From the NCBI RefSeq assembly GCF_005893125.1, contig NZ_VCJS01000078.1, positions 1-53,125 on the forward strand: a stretch of 53,125 nt of DNA, read 5' to 3'. Source of the stretch: Nonomuraea basaltis (GTDB lineage Bacteria > Actinomycetota > Actinomycetes > Streptosporangiales > Streptosporangiaceae). The notes under the pieces are model-generated. The model was not told where the DNA came from. It saw nothing but the letters and a program-made list of their open reading frames with translations, and did no database searches. Position 1 is the stretch's first letter; each line of letters opens with the position of its first letter. This document shows positions 42,280 through 51,505 of this stretch, piece after piece. Made by a program: the position numbers and the translations under genes.

Positions 42280-44103
42280 TCAGTCGGTCCCCACCTGCAC
42301 GAACCCGCTTCCGGCCCGGTAGTTCGGCGACTGGTGCCGGAAATAGGTGTTGTAGACCTCGCAGTATCGGCCCCCGCTCGCCAGCAGCGTCGCGTGATCG
42401 CCTTCCTCGACGATCCGCCCGTGATCGAGCACGATGATCCGATCAACGTGCTCGATCGTGGACAGCCGGTGCGCGATGACGATCGAGGTCCGGCCGGCCA
42501 GCACCAGGTCCAGGCCCTCCTGGATCTGCGCCTCGGTCAGCGGATCCACGCTGGCCGTGGCCTCGTCCAGGACCACGATCGCCGGGTCCTGGACGAGCAG
42601 CCGGGCCAGCGCGACGAGCTGCCGCTGCCCCATGGAAAGGGCCCGGCCGTGCTCGCCCACGTCCGTCTGCAGGCCGTTCGGCAGGGCGTCGATCCAGTCT
42701 CCGCCGCCGACCGCCGCGGCTGCCGCGCGCACTTCGTCGTCGCCCACCTCCGGCCGCGGATAGCGGATGTTGTCCGCGACCGTGCCGCTGAACAGGAACG
42801 GCGCCTGCGGCACCGCGCCGATCTGCCGGCGATAGCTGCCCAGCTCCAGGGTGCGGATGTCGCGCCCGTCGATCAGCAGGCGACCGTCCTGGTATTCGTA
42901 GAACCGGGTGATCAGCTTGCTCAGCGTCGACTTGCCGGCCCCGGTGTGGCCGACGAGCGCCACGGTCTCGCCGGCCTTGATGACCAGGTCGAAGTCGCGG
43001 AGCACGGGATTGTCCGGGTCGTAGCCGAACGTCACGCCCTGGAACTCGATGCGCCCCGCCAGCTCCCCCGCAGGCAGCGCATCCGTCTGCACCACCCGCG
43101 GCGGCGCGTCGATCAGCGCGAAGACCCGCTCGGAGGCGGACAGCCCCTGCTGGAACTGCGACCAGAACGCGGCGATCGACGTCAGCGGGAACCAGAAGAG
43201 CGCCACGCCCTGCAGGAACAGGTACCAGTCGCCGGCGGACAGGCCGCCGGCGACCACGCTCGCCCCGCCCGCTTGGACGAGCGCGACAGTCGCGAGCCCG
43301 GCCACCAGGAACAGCACGGGGAAGATGGTGGAGAAGACGAACCCCTGCCTGAGCGTCACCTGGTAGCTCTGCTGGTTGATCGGCCGGAACTCGTCGTAGA
43401 CCTGCCGCTCCTGGCGGAAGTTCTTGGCGACCGCGATCCCGCCCATGGTCTCCTGCAGGTTGGCGTTGACCCTGCTCAGGGAGCGCTGCGCCCGCCGCGT
43501 GCCGGCCCTGGCCAGCCGCCGGAACAGCAGCGCGAGCCCCACCACGACCGGCACGACCAGCAACGTCAGCAGCGCGAGCTCGACGCTGCGCACGAACAGC
43601 AGCACCGTGACGAAGCCCACCATCAGCACCTGGCTGATGAGGTCCATCGTCAGGGTGGACACGGTGGCGAAGTCGTCGGTGTCGGACGTCACCCGGCTGA
43701 CGATCTTGCCGGACGGCGTCTCGTCGTAGAACGACAGGTCCCGCTGGAGCACCGCGTCGAACGCGTCCTCGCGCAGGCGGAGCACGACGTCGCCGGTGAC
43801 CCGGGCGCTGTGTTTCTGCCGGACGAAGTTGAACCCCCAGGAGAGCGCTCCGGTGATCAGAATCCCCGCCGTGAGCTGCCAGCCCACCTCGCCGATCGTG
43901 CCGTCCGCGAGCGCGTCGACGGCCAGGCTGCTCAGCGCCGGCACGGCCGCCTGCCCGGCGGACAGCAGCACGATCATGGTGGCGACCAGGACCATCGCGC
44001 CCAGCTTCGGCCGGAAGTACGACAGGATCCGGCGCACCAGGTCGCGGTCGTTGTAGGTGCGGTCGTAGTCTTCGGCGTCGAGGCCGTCCATGAGGAAGCC
44101 CAT
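42280..44103 (-). CDS. ABC exporter half-transporter B (consensus Walker B, degenerate signature)
   Basis: 607 residues. The transmembrane domain is about 30-320, the ATPase domain about 350-590. Walker A is GHTGAGKSTLSK, Walker B IVVLDEATASVDPL with the catalytic Glu, and the signature is LSMGQRQLVALA, not LSGGQ. Its ATG overlaps the stop of the upstream partner by one base. With that partner it forms a heterodimeric type IV exporter in which the only full ATP site uses this subunit's Walker motifs and the partner's signature. The cargo is unknown; drugs and lipids are common. Confidence 0.92.
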   Translation of the reverse strand: MGFLMDGLDAEDYDRTYNDRDLVRRILSYFRPKLGAMVLVATMIVLLSAGQAAVPALSSLAVDALADGTIGEVGWQLTAGILITGALSWGFNFVRQKHSARVTGDVVLRLREDAFDAVLQRDLSFYDETPSGKIVSRVTSDTDDFATVSTLTMDLISQVLMVGFVTVLLFVRSVELALLTLLVVPVVVGLALLFRRLARAGTRRAQRSLSRVNANLQETMGGIAVAKNFRQERQVYDEFRPINQQSYQVTLRQGFVFSTIFPVLFLVAGLATVALVQAGGASVVAGGLSAGDWYLFLQGVALFWFPLTSIAAFWSQFQQGLSASERVFALIDAPPRVVQTDALPAGELAGRIEFQGVTFGYDPDNPVLRDFDLVIKAGETVALVGHTGAGKSTLSKLITRFYEYQDGRLLIDGRDIRTLELGSYRRQIGAVPQAPFLFSGTVADNIRYPRPEVGDDEVRAAAAAVGGGDWIDALPNGLQTDVGEHGRALSMGQRQLVALARLLVQDPAIVVLDEATASVDPLTEAQIQEGLDLVLAGRTSIVIAHRLSTIEHVDRIIVLDHGRIVEEGDHATLLASGGRYCEVYNTYFRHQSPNYRAGSGFVQVGTD

Positions 44104-45947
44104 CAGCGTGCCCCTCCCTGCTCGCTCGCCATGACCGGCCCTTCCTCATGGACCTCATCGCCCAGCTCGACCTCGTCGTAATGGGCGAAGACCCGGCGGT
44201 AGAGGCGACTGCGCGCGATCAGCTCGTCATGCGTGCCGAAGTCGACGACCTCGCCACGCCTGAGCAGCAGCACCTTGTCCGCCCACCGGATCTGCGAGAG
44301 CCGATGGGTGATCAGCAGTGTGGTGCGCCCATCGAGAATGCGCCCGATCGCCTGCTGGATCATGTCCTCGGTCGCCGAGTCGATGGCGCTGGTGGAGTCG
44401 TCGAGCACGAGAATCGCCGGATCGGTCAGCAACGCCCGCGCGATGGCCAGCCGCTGCCGCTGACCGCCGGAGAGCGTGACTCCCCGCTCCCCGATCACGG
44501 TCTCGTAACCGTCGTCCAGCTCGGCGATGAACTCCGCGGCCTGGGCATCCTCGGCCGCCCTGACCACCGCCTCATGATCGGCCCGCTGCCCGAGGCTGAA
44601 GGCGATGTTCTCGGACACGGACCGCGAGAACAGCACGATGTCCTGCTCGATCGTGGAAATCTGCGACCGCAGCGAGTCAAGGTCCCACTCACGCACATCG
44701 ACCCCGTCAACGAGAATCCGCCCGGAGCTGACGTCGTAGATCCGTGGAACCAGCTTGGTCAGCGTGCTCTTGCCCGACCCGGTCTCCCCGACGATCGCCA
44801 CCGTCTCCCCCGGCCGCACGGTGAACGTCACCCCGCGCAGCGCCGGATCCCCGTCCTCCTCGTAGCCGAACGTGACGTCCTCGAAGACGATCTCTCCGCT
44901 GATCGGCGCGGCGTGCCCGTCGGCCGGCTGGTCGATCTCGCTCTCGGACGTGATGATGCTCAGGATCCTGCGCGAGGACACGAGCCCGATCTGGATGAGC
45001 GAGAACGTGAAGATGGACATCTGGGTCGGGAACCCCAGCATGCCCATGAGCCCCATGAACGCCACCATCTCCCCGATGGTGATCGCTCCGATGCCCTGCA
45101 GATAGAGGCCGTGCCACAACGCCCCCGCCATCGCGAAGGAGAACAGCAGAGTGGGCAGGTAGCGAGCCTGCACCAGCCCGTTCCGTACGAACAGGTCGCG
45201 ATAGCGCCGCGCGTTGGCCCGGAACCGCTCCCGCTCCTGCCCCTCCTGCGCGGTGACCTTGATCACCTCGATGCCGCGCACGGCCTGGTTGAGCCCCGCG
45301 TTGAGATCGCCGAACTGCTCCCGCATGCGGGTCGCCACCGGGTTGAGCTGCCTCATGTAGTGCCAGAGCGCGATCACGAACACGACCGCGAAGACTCCGG
45401 GGGCCAGCAGCAGCCGCGGATCGATCGTGGCGATGAAGAACAGCGGCACGATCCCGGTGAGCCCCGAGTCCACGATGAGATCGACACCAGGCGTGATCAT
45501 GAAGGACAGCTGCCGGATGTCGTTGGCCGCCCTGGCCATCAGGTCGCCGACCCGCTGCCGGTTGTGAAAGGTCTGGCTCTTGCCCAGCAGGCTCACGTAG
45601 AGCTCGTCACGCGTATCCCGCTCCAGCCGCTTGGCCAGCACCTCGCTCGCCAGCCGCGCGACAAGATCGAACAGCCCTCGGGCCAGCACGATCGCCAGCA
45701 GCGCCAGCGCGATCAACCCGAGCGCGTCCAGCGGCTCACCCCGCTCGCCCAGCACGGCGTCGAAGGCGTCGCCGGTGAACTGCGGCACCATGGCGTTGAG
45801 CACCACCATGACCACCGACCCGCCGAGAAACCCGGCGAGGTGCAGCGGATGGCGCCGTAGATGGGACCAGAGCCAGCGCACCGGGCCATGCCGGCTATGG
45901 CGTGGACCGGAAACGGAGAACTCCGAATGGCTGGTGGTCACTGGCAC
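44103..45947 (-). CDS. ABC exporter half-transporter A (degenerate Walker B, consensus signature)
   Basis: About 614 residues from a GTG at 45947 (a GTG at 45941 and an upstream start at 45992 are possible). The membrane domain is about 30-330 and contains the typical RVGDLMARAANDIRQLSFMI coupling region. The ATPase has GETGSGKSTLTK, ITLSGGQRQRLAIARALL-like LSGGQ, and Walker B ILVLDDSTSAIDS in which the catalytic Glu is Asp. This is the classical non-catalytic half of BmrCD/TM287-288-type exporters. It is translated together with the next gene. Confidence 0.92.
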   Translation of the reverse strand: MPVTTSHSEFSVSGPRHSRHGPVRWLWSHLRRHPLHLAGFLGGSVVMVVLNAMVPQFTGDAFDAVLGERGEPLDALGLIALALLAIVLARGLFDLVARLASEVLAKRLERDTRDELYVSLLGKSQTFHNRQRVGDLMARAANDIRQLSFMITPGVDLIVDSGLTGIVPLFFIATIDPRLLLAPGVFAVVFVIALWHYMRQLNPVATRMREQFGDLNAGLNQAVRGIEVIKVTAQEGQERERFRANARRYRDLFVRNGLVQARYLPTLLFSFAMAGALWHGLYLQGIGAITIGEMVAFMGLMGMLGFPTQMSIFTFSLIQIGLVSSRRILSIITSESEIDQPADGHAAPISGEIVFEDVTFGYEEDGDPALRGVTFTVRPGETVAIVGETGSGKSTLTKLVPRIYDVSSGRILVDGVDVREWDLDSLRSQISTIEQDIVLFSRSVSENIAFSLGQRADHEAVVRAAEDAQAAEFIAELDDGYETVIGERGVTLSGGQRQRLAIARALLTDPAILVLDDSTSAIDSATEDMIQQAIGRILDGRTTLLITHRLSQIRWADKVLLLRRGEVVDFGTHDELIARSRLYRRVFAHYDEVELGDEVHEEGPVMASEQGGAR

Positions 45948-46190
45948 CGCCCCCGCTGCGGTTAGGCAAACTTCGAACCTGCTTTCTATCACCGGCCACC
46001 GACAATTTCACAGCGCTTTTCGCCGGTGGATTCAGGGATCGTGGGAGGGCACGCAGGAGCAGATCGACGCCCACCGGCAGGGGCTGGTGAGCGGACCTTG
46101 CTGGTCCGGCGGAGGTCGGCCATGCTGTGGGTGGGTCAGCGGCGGGGCCTCGGCTGCCCAGAATGGTCGGCTTCACCATGAGGAGCGAGC

Positions 46191-47243
46191 ATGAGCTCCA
46201 GTCCGTGGTACATCGTCGGTCTCGACAACGGCGGCACCGCGAACAACGCCACCGTCCTCGACTCCTCGGGGCGGTTCCTCGTGCTGGGGATGGCGGAGTC
46301 GCCGAGCCACGTCCGCGAAGGTCCCCAGGCGGCCCTGCAAGCGCTCACCGCCGCACTGGACCAGGTTCTGGAGCTCACGGACACGCCCAGATCGGCCGTG
46401 GCGGGAATCGGACTGGACACACCGGGGCCGGCGAGCGCCGACGGGGTGATCTCGGCCCGCGGCTCGACGAACTTCATCCACCCGGAGTGGTGCGGCTTCG
46501 ACATCCGTACGGCACTCGAGGACAAGCTGCAGTTTCCGGTGGTGTACAGCAACGACGCCAATGCGGCGGCTCTCTACGCGCATCACACGTACTTCGGGCC
46601 CGAGGCGATGCGGCGCTCCTCGGTCTCGGCGATCGTGGGCACCGGGCTGGGTGGCGGAGTGGTCGAGTCCGGGCACGTCATCCGGGGCGCGTCCGGCATG
46701 GCCGGCGAGCTCGGCCACATCGGCCTGCCGCTCGACGGCCTGCTCGACGAGGGGCAGCCGCCGCCTGCGTGCAACTGCGGCAAGGCCGGGGACGTCGAGA
46801 GCTTCGCGTCCTTGACCGCGATCGAGCGGAACCTGCTGCCCCACTGGCTGACCCGCTTCCCGGGGCATCCCCTGGCCGCGGAGCCACTCCCGTACGCGGC
46901 CAGGGCGCTTCGCTCGTACGCCGAGCGGGAGGATCCCATGGCGCTGGCGATCTTCGAGCAGCAGGCGAAGGCACTGGGGCGGCTCTTCACCATGGCCGCC
47001 GACTTCACCGATCCGCACGCCTACTTCCTGGGCGGCGGTGTCGTGGCGGCCGAGTCCCGGTTCCGGAACTGGCTGCTGGCGCGGGTGCGCGAGCACACGG
47101 TGCTCCGCGTCGAGCAACTGCGAGTGGCGGCCTTCGCCCTCGTCCCCGACCTGGACATGGCCGGGGCCCGCGGCGCGGCGATCGCCGCTCGCAACGCCCT
47201 GCGGCCGGCGCGCTCCGGCGGAGGTGCCGGTCACGCCCGGTGA
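46191..47243 (+). CDS. ROK-family sugar kinase
   Basis: 350 residues. The phosphate-binding loop is VGLDNGGTANNATVLD. Further features: VAGIGLDTPGPASADGVI, SNDANAAALYAHHTYFGP (catalytic Asp), GTGLGGGVVESGHVIRG, AGELGHIGLP and CNCGKAGDVES. The last is the ROK zinc loop, normally CxCGxxGCxE; here the third Cys is Asp. ROK kinases phosphorylate glucose or related sugars; there is no DNA-binding domain, so it is a kinase rather than a repressor. It converges on the pectate-lyase genes. Confidence 0.9.
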   Translation: MSSSPWYIVGLDNGGTANNATVLDSSGRFLVLGMAESPSHVREGPQAALQALTAALDQVLELTDTPRSAVAGIGLDTPGPASADGVISARGSTNFIHPEWCGFDIRTALEDKLQFPVVYSNDANAAALYAHHTYFGPEAMRRSSVSAIVGTGLGGGVVESGHVIRGASGMAGELGHIGLPLDGLLDEGQPPPACNCGKAGDVESFASLTAIERNLLPHWLTRFPGHPLAAEPLPYAARALRSYAEREDPMALAIFEQQAKALGRLFTMAADFTDPHAYFLGGGVVAAESRFRNWLLARVREHTVLRVEQLRVAAFALVPDLDMAGARGAAIAARNALRPARSGGGAGHAR

Positions 47244-47309
47244 CGGCAGTCAGCTCCGAGAGCCGCGCGAGGCCGGGGCGGCGGGGCGGTGAAGGGATGG
47301 TGCGGGCGA

Positions 47310-47342
47310 GGGCCGCCGCCCGGAGGGAACGGGCGGCGGCCC
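47310..47342. terminator. Strong bidirectional terminator
   Basis: GGGCCGCCGCCCG and CGGGCGGCGGCCC form a perfect 13-base-pair stem around GAGGGAA, between the convergent ROK kinase and pectate lyase. Confidence 0.88.
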
Positions 47343-47349
47343 GAGGCGG

Positions 47350-48309
47350 TCAGAGGCCGATCTTGCCGACCCCGGCGCCCGCTTGGACCGCGGCCGGGAC
47401 GGTCGCGGGGTCGTCGACTGTGTAGGAGTAGTAGGTGCCGGGCTCCACGACGGTGCCCGCCGTTTCCGGCGCCCCGGAATTGACGTACACGTTGCGGCGC
47501 TCGACCACCCGGCCCGGATCGCTCTCCGCGTAACCGACGTGGATCGGATGGGCGACGTTCTCGAAGTAGTTGCCCTCCACCAGCACTCCGGCGTTCTGCG
47601 TGGACGCGATGCCGTACAGCGAGTTGTTCCGGTAGTAGTTGTTGAACACGTGCACCGGCTCGCCGAAGCGGGCGCGCGGGTGGCGCTGGTCGGTGCCGTC
47701 GAAGAAGTTGTGGTGGTACGTGACCCGCAGCTTGCCGATGTCGGCGGTGTAGGTGTCGGAGTGGCCGAGCAGCATCGACTTGCTGTGGTGGTGGAACTTG
47801 TTCCAGGAGACGGTGACGTAGTCCGACTCCCGCTTGACGTCCAGCAGGCCGTCATAGCCGGCGGAGAGATCGTTGTGGTCGATCCACACGTGGTGGGCCT
47901 TGTTGGTGACGCTGATGGAGTCGTCGTCGGCGTTGGTGAACGTGATGTTGCGGATGATCACGTTGTTGCCCGGCCGGGTCGTGGAGCCGAGTTGCAGGCC
48001 GCCGCCGGTGATCTCGGCCGTGCTGCCGACGCCGAGGATGCTCTTGTTGGCGACCACGGTGATCATGTCGCTGATCTGGATGCGGCCGGAGATCCGCAGG
48101 ATGTACGCCCCGGCCCGCCCGGCGTAGTCCTGCAGCTGGGCGCCGGTGGTGATGGTGACCTCGGTACCGCCGGCGCCGCCGGTGGTGCCGTTCTGGCCGA
48201 GGGCGTTGACGGACGCGAATCCGATCGGCCCGTCAGCGGCGGCCGCCGGCACCGGCGTCAGTGCGATGACCAGCGCGGCCGCGGCGACGAGGCGGAAGAG
48301 CGTTGACAT
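47350..48309 (-). CDS. Secreted pectate lyase (PL1 family)
   Basis: 319 residues with a signal peptide (LFRLVAAAALVIALTPVPAA). The right-handed beta-helix lyase begins GFASVNALGQNGTTGG. Calcium and catalytic regions: HHVWIDHNDLSAGYDGLLDV (Ca-binding Asp), VTVSWNKFHHHSKSMLLG, RVTYHHNFFDGTDQRHPRAR with the catalytic Arg, and PVHVFNNYYRNNSLYGI. It cleaves polygalacturonate by beta-elimination outside the cell. It lies just downstream of a second, larger pectate lyase; 10 bases separate them, so they form one operon. Confidence 0.94.
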   Translation of the reverse strand: MSTLFRLVAAAALVIALTPVPAAAADGPIGFASVNALGQNGTTGGAGGTEVTITTGAQLQDYAGRAGAYILRISGRIQISDMITVVANKSILGVGSTAEITGGGLQLGSTTRPGNNVIIRNITFTNADDDSISVTNKAHHVWIDHNDLSAGYDGLLDVKRESDYVTVSWNKFHHHSKSMLLGHSDTYTADIGKLRVTYHHNFFDGTDQRHPRARFGEPVHVFNNYYRNNSLYGIASTQNAGVLVEGNYFENVAHPIHVGYAESDPGRVVERRNVYVNSGAPETAGTVVEPGTYYSYTVDDPATVPAAVQAGAGVGKIGL

Positions 48310-48319
48310 GGTGGCCTCC

Positions 48320-49921
48320 TCAGATCTTCCCGGTCCCTGAGCCGGCGGTGACCGCCGCCTTCACGGAGTTCGGATCGTCCAGGGTGTAGGCGTAGTACGT
48401 GCTGGGCTCCTGCACGCTGCCGCTGCAGTCCGGCGTACCGGATTCGTCCACGAACACGTTGTTCCGCGCGACGCAGCGTCCGCCCGGTCCGGCGTAGGAG
48501 TTGGTCACCGGCTCCTCGACCCGCTCGAAGTAGTTGCCCTCGACCACGCAGCCGGCGTTCGCCTGGCAGGCCACCCCGACGTCGGTGTTGTAGACGTAGT
48601 AGTTGTTGAACACGTGCACCGGCTCCCCGAACCGCACCCGCGGGTTGCGCTGCGGCGTCCGGTCGAACCAGTTGTGGTGATACGTGACCTTCAACCGGCC
48701 CACGTCCTGCGCGTCGTTGCCGTCGTCGTGGCCGAGCAGCATGGTCTTGGTGTGGTCGTGCACGTGGTTCCAGGAGATGGTGACGTACGAGGAGCCGCGC
48801 TTGACGTCGACCAGCCCGTCGTAGCCGCCGGCCAGGTCGTTGTGGTCGATCCAGACGTGGTGGCTGAACATCTGGACGTTGATCGAGTCGTCGGTGGCGT
48901 TCCTGAACACCAGGTTGCGGACGATGACGTTGTGGACGGCGTTCGCGGGCGGCGAAGTGATCGAGTCGTCCACGGCGAGGCCGATGTTGAAGCCGCCCCC
49001 GGTGATGCCGGAACCCGCGCCGACGCCGACGATCGTCTTGTCGGAGGCGACGTTGTGCATGCCGGCCGGAACCGTGATCATCCCGCGTACGCAGACGTTC
49101 AGCGGGCCGCTCTGGCCGATCGCGGCGATCAGCTCGCTTGCCGTGTCCACCTCGACGGTGGGCCCGCCCGCGCCGCCCGTGGTTCCGCTCTGGCCCCAGG
49201 CGTTGACCGAGGCGAACCCGGTGGGCGTACCCGAGGTGGCGCACGTGCCCGGCGGGATCGTCGGGGTGGTCGGCGGGTCGGTCGGGCCGCCGACATCCGT
49301 GACCAGCACGTCGTCGAACGAGGCGCTGGCGTAGTAGCCGGCCAGTCCGGCGCGGCCGGAGCCGAACGACGAGTCCGTCGCCGAGACGACCTGTACGTTG
49401 TCCACGAAGCCGCGCAGCGTCGTGCCGAACGCCTCCAGCCGGAGCGTGTACCAGGTGCCGGCCGTGACCCCGGCCGCGGCCGTGGCCAGCGTGACCGGGC
49501 CGCCGCCGGTCCGCTTGCCCAGGACGACCGAGCCCCCGTTGCTCAGCCCGAGGAAGTAGTAGCTGCTGGTGCTCTGCGCCCTGGCCAGCACCGCGACGTG
49601 CCGGCCTGAGCCGTTGAACGCGATCGGCTTGACCCGCGCCTGCACCGCCTGGTCCGCCCACCCGGCGCCGGCCACCGCCCGGGCGTCCGCGCTGGTGCCG
49701 GACTGCCGGTACGCCCTGGAGCCGTCGGTCACCACCGACCAGCTCCCGCCGGACCGCGACCAGCCCGTGGCGTCACCGTCCTCGAAGTCGTCGCCGTACA
49801 GCGTCGCGGCGGACGCGCTGGGCACCCCCAGCAGCACCAGCGCCGCGGCCGTCGCGGTGGCGATGGCCGCGGCGAGCGCGGCGAGGGCTAAGCGGGTCTT
49901 GCGTGCTTTCGTTCTGCGCAC
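48320..49921 (-). CDS. Secreted pectate lyase with N-terminal concanavalin-like domain
   Basis: 533 residues from the GTG at 49921 (GGAGG nine bases upstream). The signal peptide is a long basic-start type (RRTKARKTRLALAALAAAIA, ending PSASA). A LamG/3-keto-disaccharide-hydrolase-like sandwich follows (about 40-220: TLYGDDFEDGDATGWSRSGG; TWYTLRLEAFGTTLRGFVDN), a Pro/Thr linker (PTDPPTTPTIPPGT), then a PL1 lyase (GFASVNAWGQSGTTGGAGGP; VWIDHNDLAGGYDGLVDVKR; VTYHHNWFDRTPQRNPRVRF). The sandwich may bind polysaccharide. The catalytic half is closely related to the next gene, so they probably arose by duplication. Confidence 0.92.
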   Translation of the reverse strand: MRRTKARKTRLALAALAAAIATATAAALVLLGVPSASAATLYGDDFEDGDATGWSRSGGSWSVVTDGSRAYRQSGTSADARAVAGAGWADQAVQARVKPIAFNGSGRHVAVLARAQSTSSYYFLGLSNGGSVVLGKRTGGGPVTLATAAAGVTAGTWYTLRLEAFGTTLRGFVDNVQVVSATDSSFGSGRAGLAGYYASASFDDVLVTDVGGPTDPPTTPTIPPGTCATSGTPTGFASVNAWGQSGTTGGAGGPTVEVDTASELIAAIGQSGPLNVCVRGMITVPAGMHNVASDKTIVGVGAGSGITGGGFNIGLAVDDSITSPPANAVHNVIVRNLVFRNATDDSINVQMFSHHVWIDHNDLAGGYDGLVDVKRGSSYVTISWNHVHDHTKTMLLGHDDGNDAQDVGRLKVTYHHNWFDRTPQRNPRVRFGEPVHVFNNYYVYNTDVGVACQANAGCVVEGNYFERVEEPVTNSYAGPGGRCVARNNVFVDESGTPDCSGSVQEPSTYYAYTLDDPNSVKAAVTAGSGTGKI

Positions 49922-50263
49922 CGTGGAGCCTCCGGTCGTGATGGCGACCGGGCGCGCTCCGCCCTCGCGAGCGATGTCCGCGCCCGATCGCAGTGATGAC
50001 GGCAAGCCGTGGCCGTGGAACCCGCTGCCGTGAACGGGTTCCTCACTGGATGTGGTGTTGCGCGTAAACTCGCGAGCTTCACACCTTTATGCAGCCGATT
50101 GTTAGGCGAGTCAATTCGAATGGTGTGCAGTTTTGTTGCAATCGGTTGTCGCAGCTGGTCGGCTCTTCTGCTGTGGCAGGAGGTGCATCGATCCTGTAGT
50201 GAGATACAGATCTTGCAAGCGATTGTGGAAAGATCACCCAGCCAAGGGCCTACTGTGGGGATC
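49922..50263. other. Divergent promoter region
   Basis: 342 bases between the divergent pectate-lyase operon and the DsbA-like gene. The central part (50060-50230) is AT-richer and must hold both promoters. CCGATTG (about 50096) and CAATCGG (about 50139) form a spaced inverted repeat. No gene is seen. Confidence 0.4.
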
Positions 50264-50863
50264 ATGAGTGGCGCTGTTGTGGCGGACTTCTGGTTCGACC
50301 CGTCCTGCCCGTACACCTGGCTCACCTCCCGGTGGCTGCTGGAGGCGCAGGCGGTACGGCCGATCGAGGTGCGCTGGCACGTGATGAGCCTGTCGGTGCT
50401 CAACGAGGGCCGCGACGACGACCCCGAGGGTGATCCCGAGGGGTATTTGTGGGTTCCGGTACGCGTCTGTGCGGCCGTCCAGCACGATCACGGGCAGGAG
50501 GCGCTCGGCAGGCTGTACACCGCGATGTGGACCACCGGCTCGGGCGACTGGATCGGGGATCTGCGCGAGGCGCTGGCCACGGCAGGGCTGCCGGTGGAGC
50601 TGGCCGAGGCCGGGATGTCGGCGGACTACGACGACGTCGTACGCGCCTCGCACGCCGAGGGCATCGGCCTGATCGGCGACCACGTGGGCACCCCGATCGT
50701 CTCGGTAGACGGCGGGCGCGTCGTGTTCTTCGGACCGGTCGTGTCCCGCGTCCCCCGGGGCGAGGCGGCCGGCCGGCTCTGGGACGGCACGCTGCTGGTG
50801 GCCGGGACCCCGGGGTTCCATGAGCTCAAGGGCCGGCCGCACGAGGAGCCCCGGCCGGATTGA
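50264..50863 (+). CDS. DsbA-family / mycothiol-dependent nitroreductase-like protein
   Basis: 199 residues from the ATG at 50264. The thioredoxin-fold start VADFWFDPSCPYTWLTSRWL matches the Rv2466c group of actinobacterial mycothiol-dependent reductases, whose motif is CPWC; here it is CPYT, so only the first Cys remains. IGDHVGTPIVSVDG carries the conserved cis-Pro loop. Function as a disulfide oxidoreductase or mycothiol transferase is inferred. Confidence 0.85.
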   Translation: MSGAVVADFWFDPSCPYTWLTSRWLLEAQAVRPIEVRWHVMSLSVLNEGRDDDPEGDPEGYLWVPVRVCAAVQHDHGQEALGRLYTAMWTTGSGDWIGDLREALATAGLPVELAEAGMSADYDDVVRASHAEGIGLIGDHVGTPIVSVDGGRVVFFGPVVSRVPRGEAAGRLWDGTLLVAGTPGFHELKGRPHEEPRPD

Positions 50864-50869
50864 CGGCGT

Positions 50870-51505
50870 TCAGCGTGCCCCGTGGCGGGCCCGGATCGCG
50901 GTGGTCATCAGGACGATCGCGGCGGTGTATCCGAGCAGGATCAGCAGGCGCCACAGCGTCCATCCGTAGTGCCATTCCCAGCCACCGCAGTTGATCAAGA
51001 ACATCGAGAGGGTCATGAACGCCCAGTCAAGGGCGACGACGGCCATGATCGGCACCGCCAGCACTCCGGCCACCGTGCCGAGCCGCCGCCCTCCCCAGAG
51101 ACAGGCCGCGCCCGCCAAGAGCGTGGCCGCCGCCGGCAGGGCGTTGAAGACGGAGAGCGCATTGCCCTCCAGGTGCCGGTGGAGGGAGAGCCACCACCAC
51201 TCGATCTCGGACCACAGCTCCCGCAGACGGGACGGGACGGGAGGGGACCGCAGCCGGTGCAGCCCACCCCTTCCGGCAGAGCTCCCCCGCCCCTGCTGTA
51301 ACGCGAGTGCTCTTGATAAGTTATCGGCGGGTTCGCCGGAAAGGTCCGATTCGGCGGTCCACTCGCTGATCCTGGAGATGGCTTGACGGTTACGGCCTGG
51401 GTGGCGGTGGCCGCCTTCCTCACGGCGTACACGCTGATCGCCACCGAGAAGGTGCACCGGGTGGCGGCGGCGCTCGGCGGGGCCGGGATCATGCTGTTGA
51501 TCCAC
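50870..51505 (-). CDS. Small membrane protein (start uncertain)
   Basis: The convincing part is the C-terminal 115 residues: LRELWSEIEWWWLSLHRHLE, three to four membrane helices (LPAAATLLAGAACLWGG; MAVVALDWAFMTLSMFLI; WRLLILLGYTAAIVLMTTAI) and the end RARHGAR. The stated 5' limit is the maximal open frame; the real start is probably near 51217, perhaps a CTG, because no ATG, GTG or TTG lies there and the upstream residues overlap the next gene's promoter. I do not recognise the family. It is divergent from the ArsB/NhaD-like transporter. Confidence 0.5.
   Translation of the reverse strand: MDQQHDPGPAERRRHPVHLLGGDQRVRREEGGHRHPGRNRQAISRISEWTAESDLSGEPADNLSRALALQQGRGSSAGRGGLHRLRSPPVPSRLRELWSEIEWWWLSLHRHLEGNALSVFNALPAAATLLAGAACLWGGRRLGTVAGVLAVPIMAVVALDWAFMTLSMFLINCGGWEWHYGWTLWRLLILLGYTAAIVLMTTAIRARHGAR

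Noticed and set aside
42334..44181. 615-codon open frame on the plus strand
   Set aside because: Antisense to the ABC half-transporter at 42280-44103, with no recognisable motif.
44148..45860. 570-codon open frame on the plus strand
   Set aside because: Antisense to the other ABC half-transporter; biased His/Gln/Arg composition.
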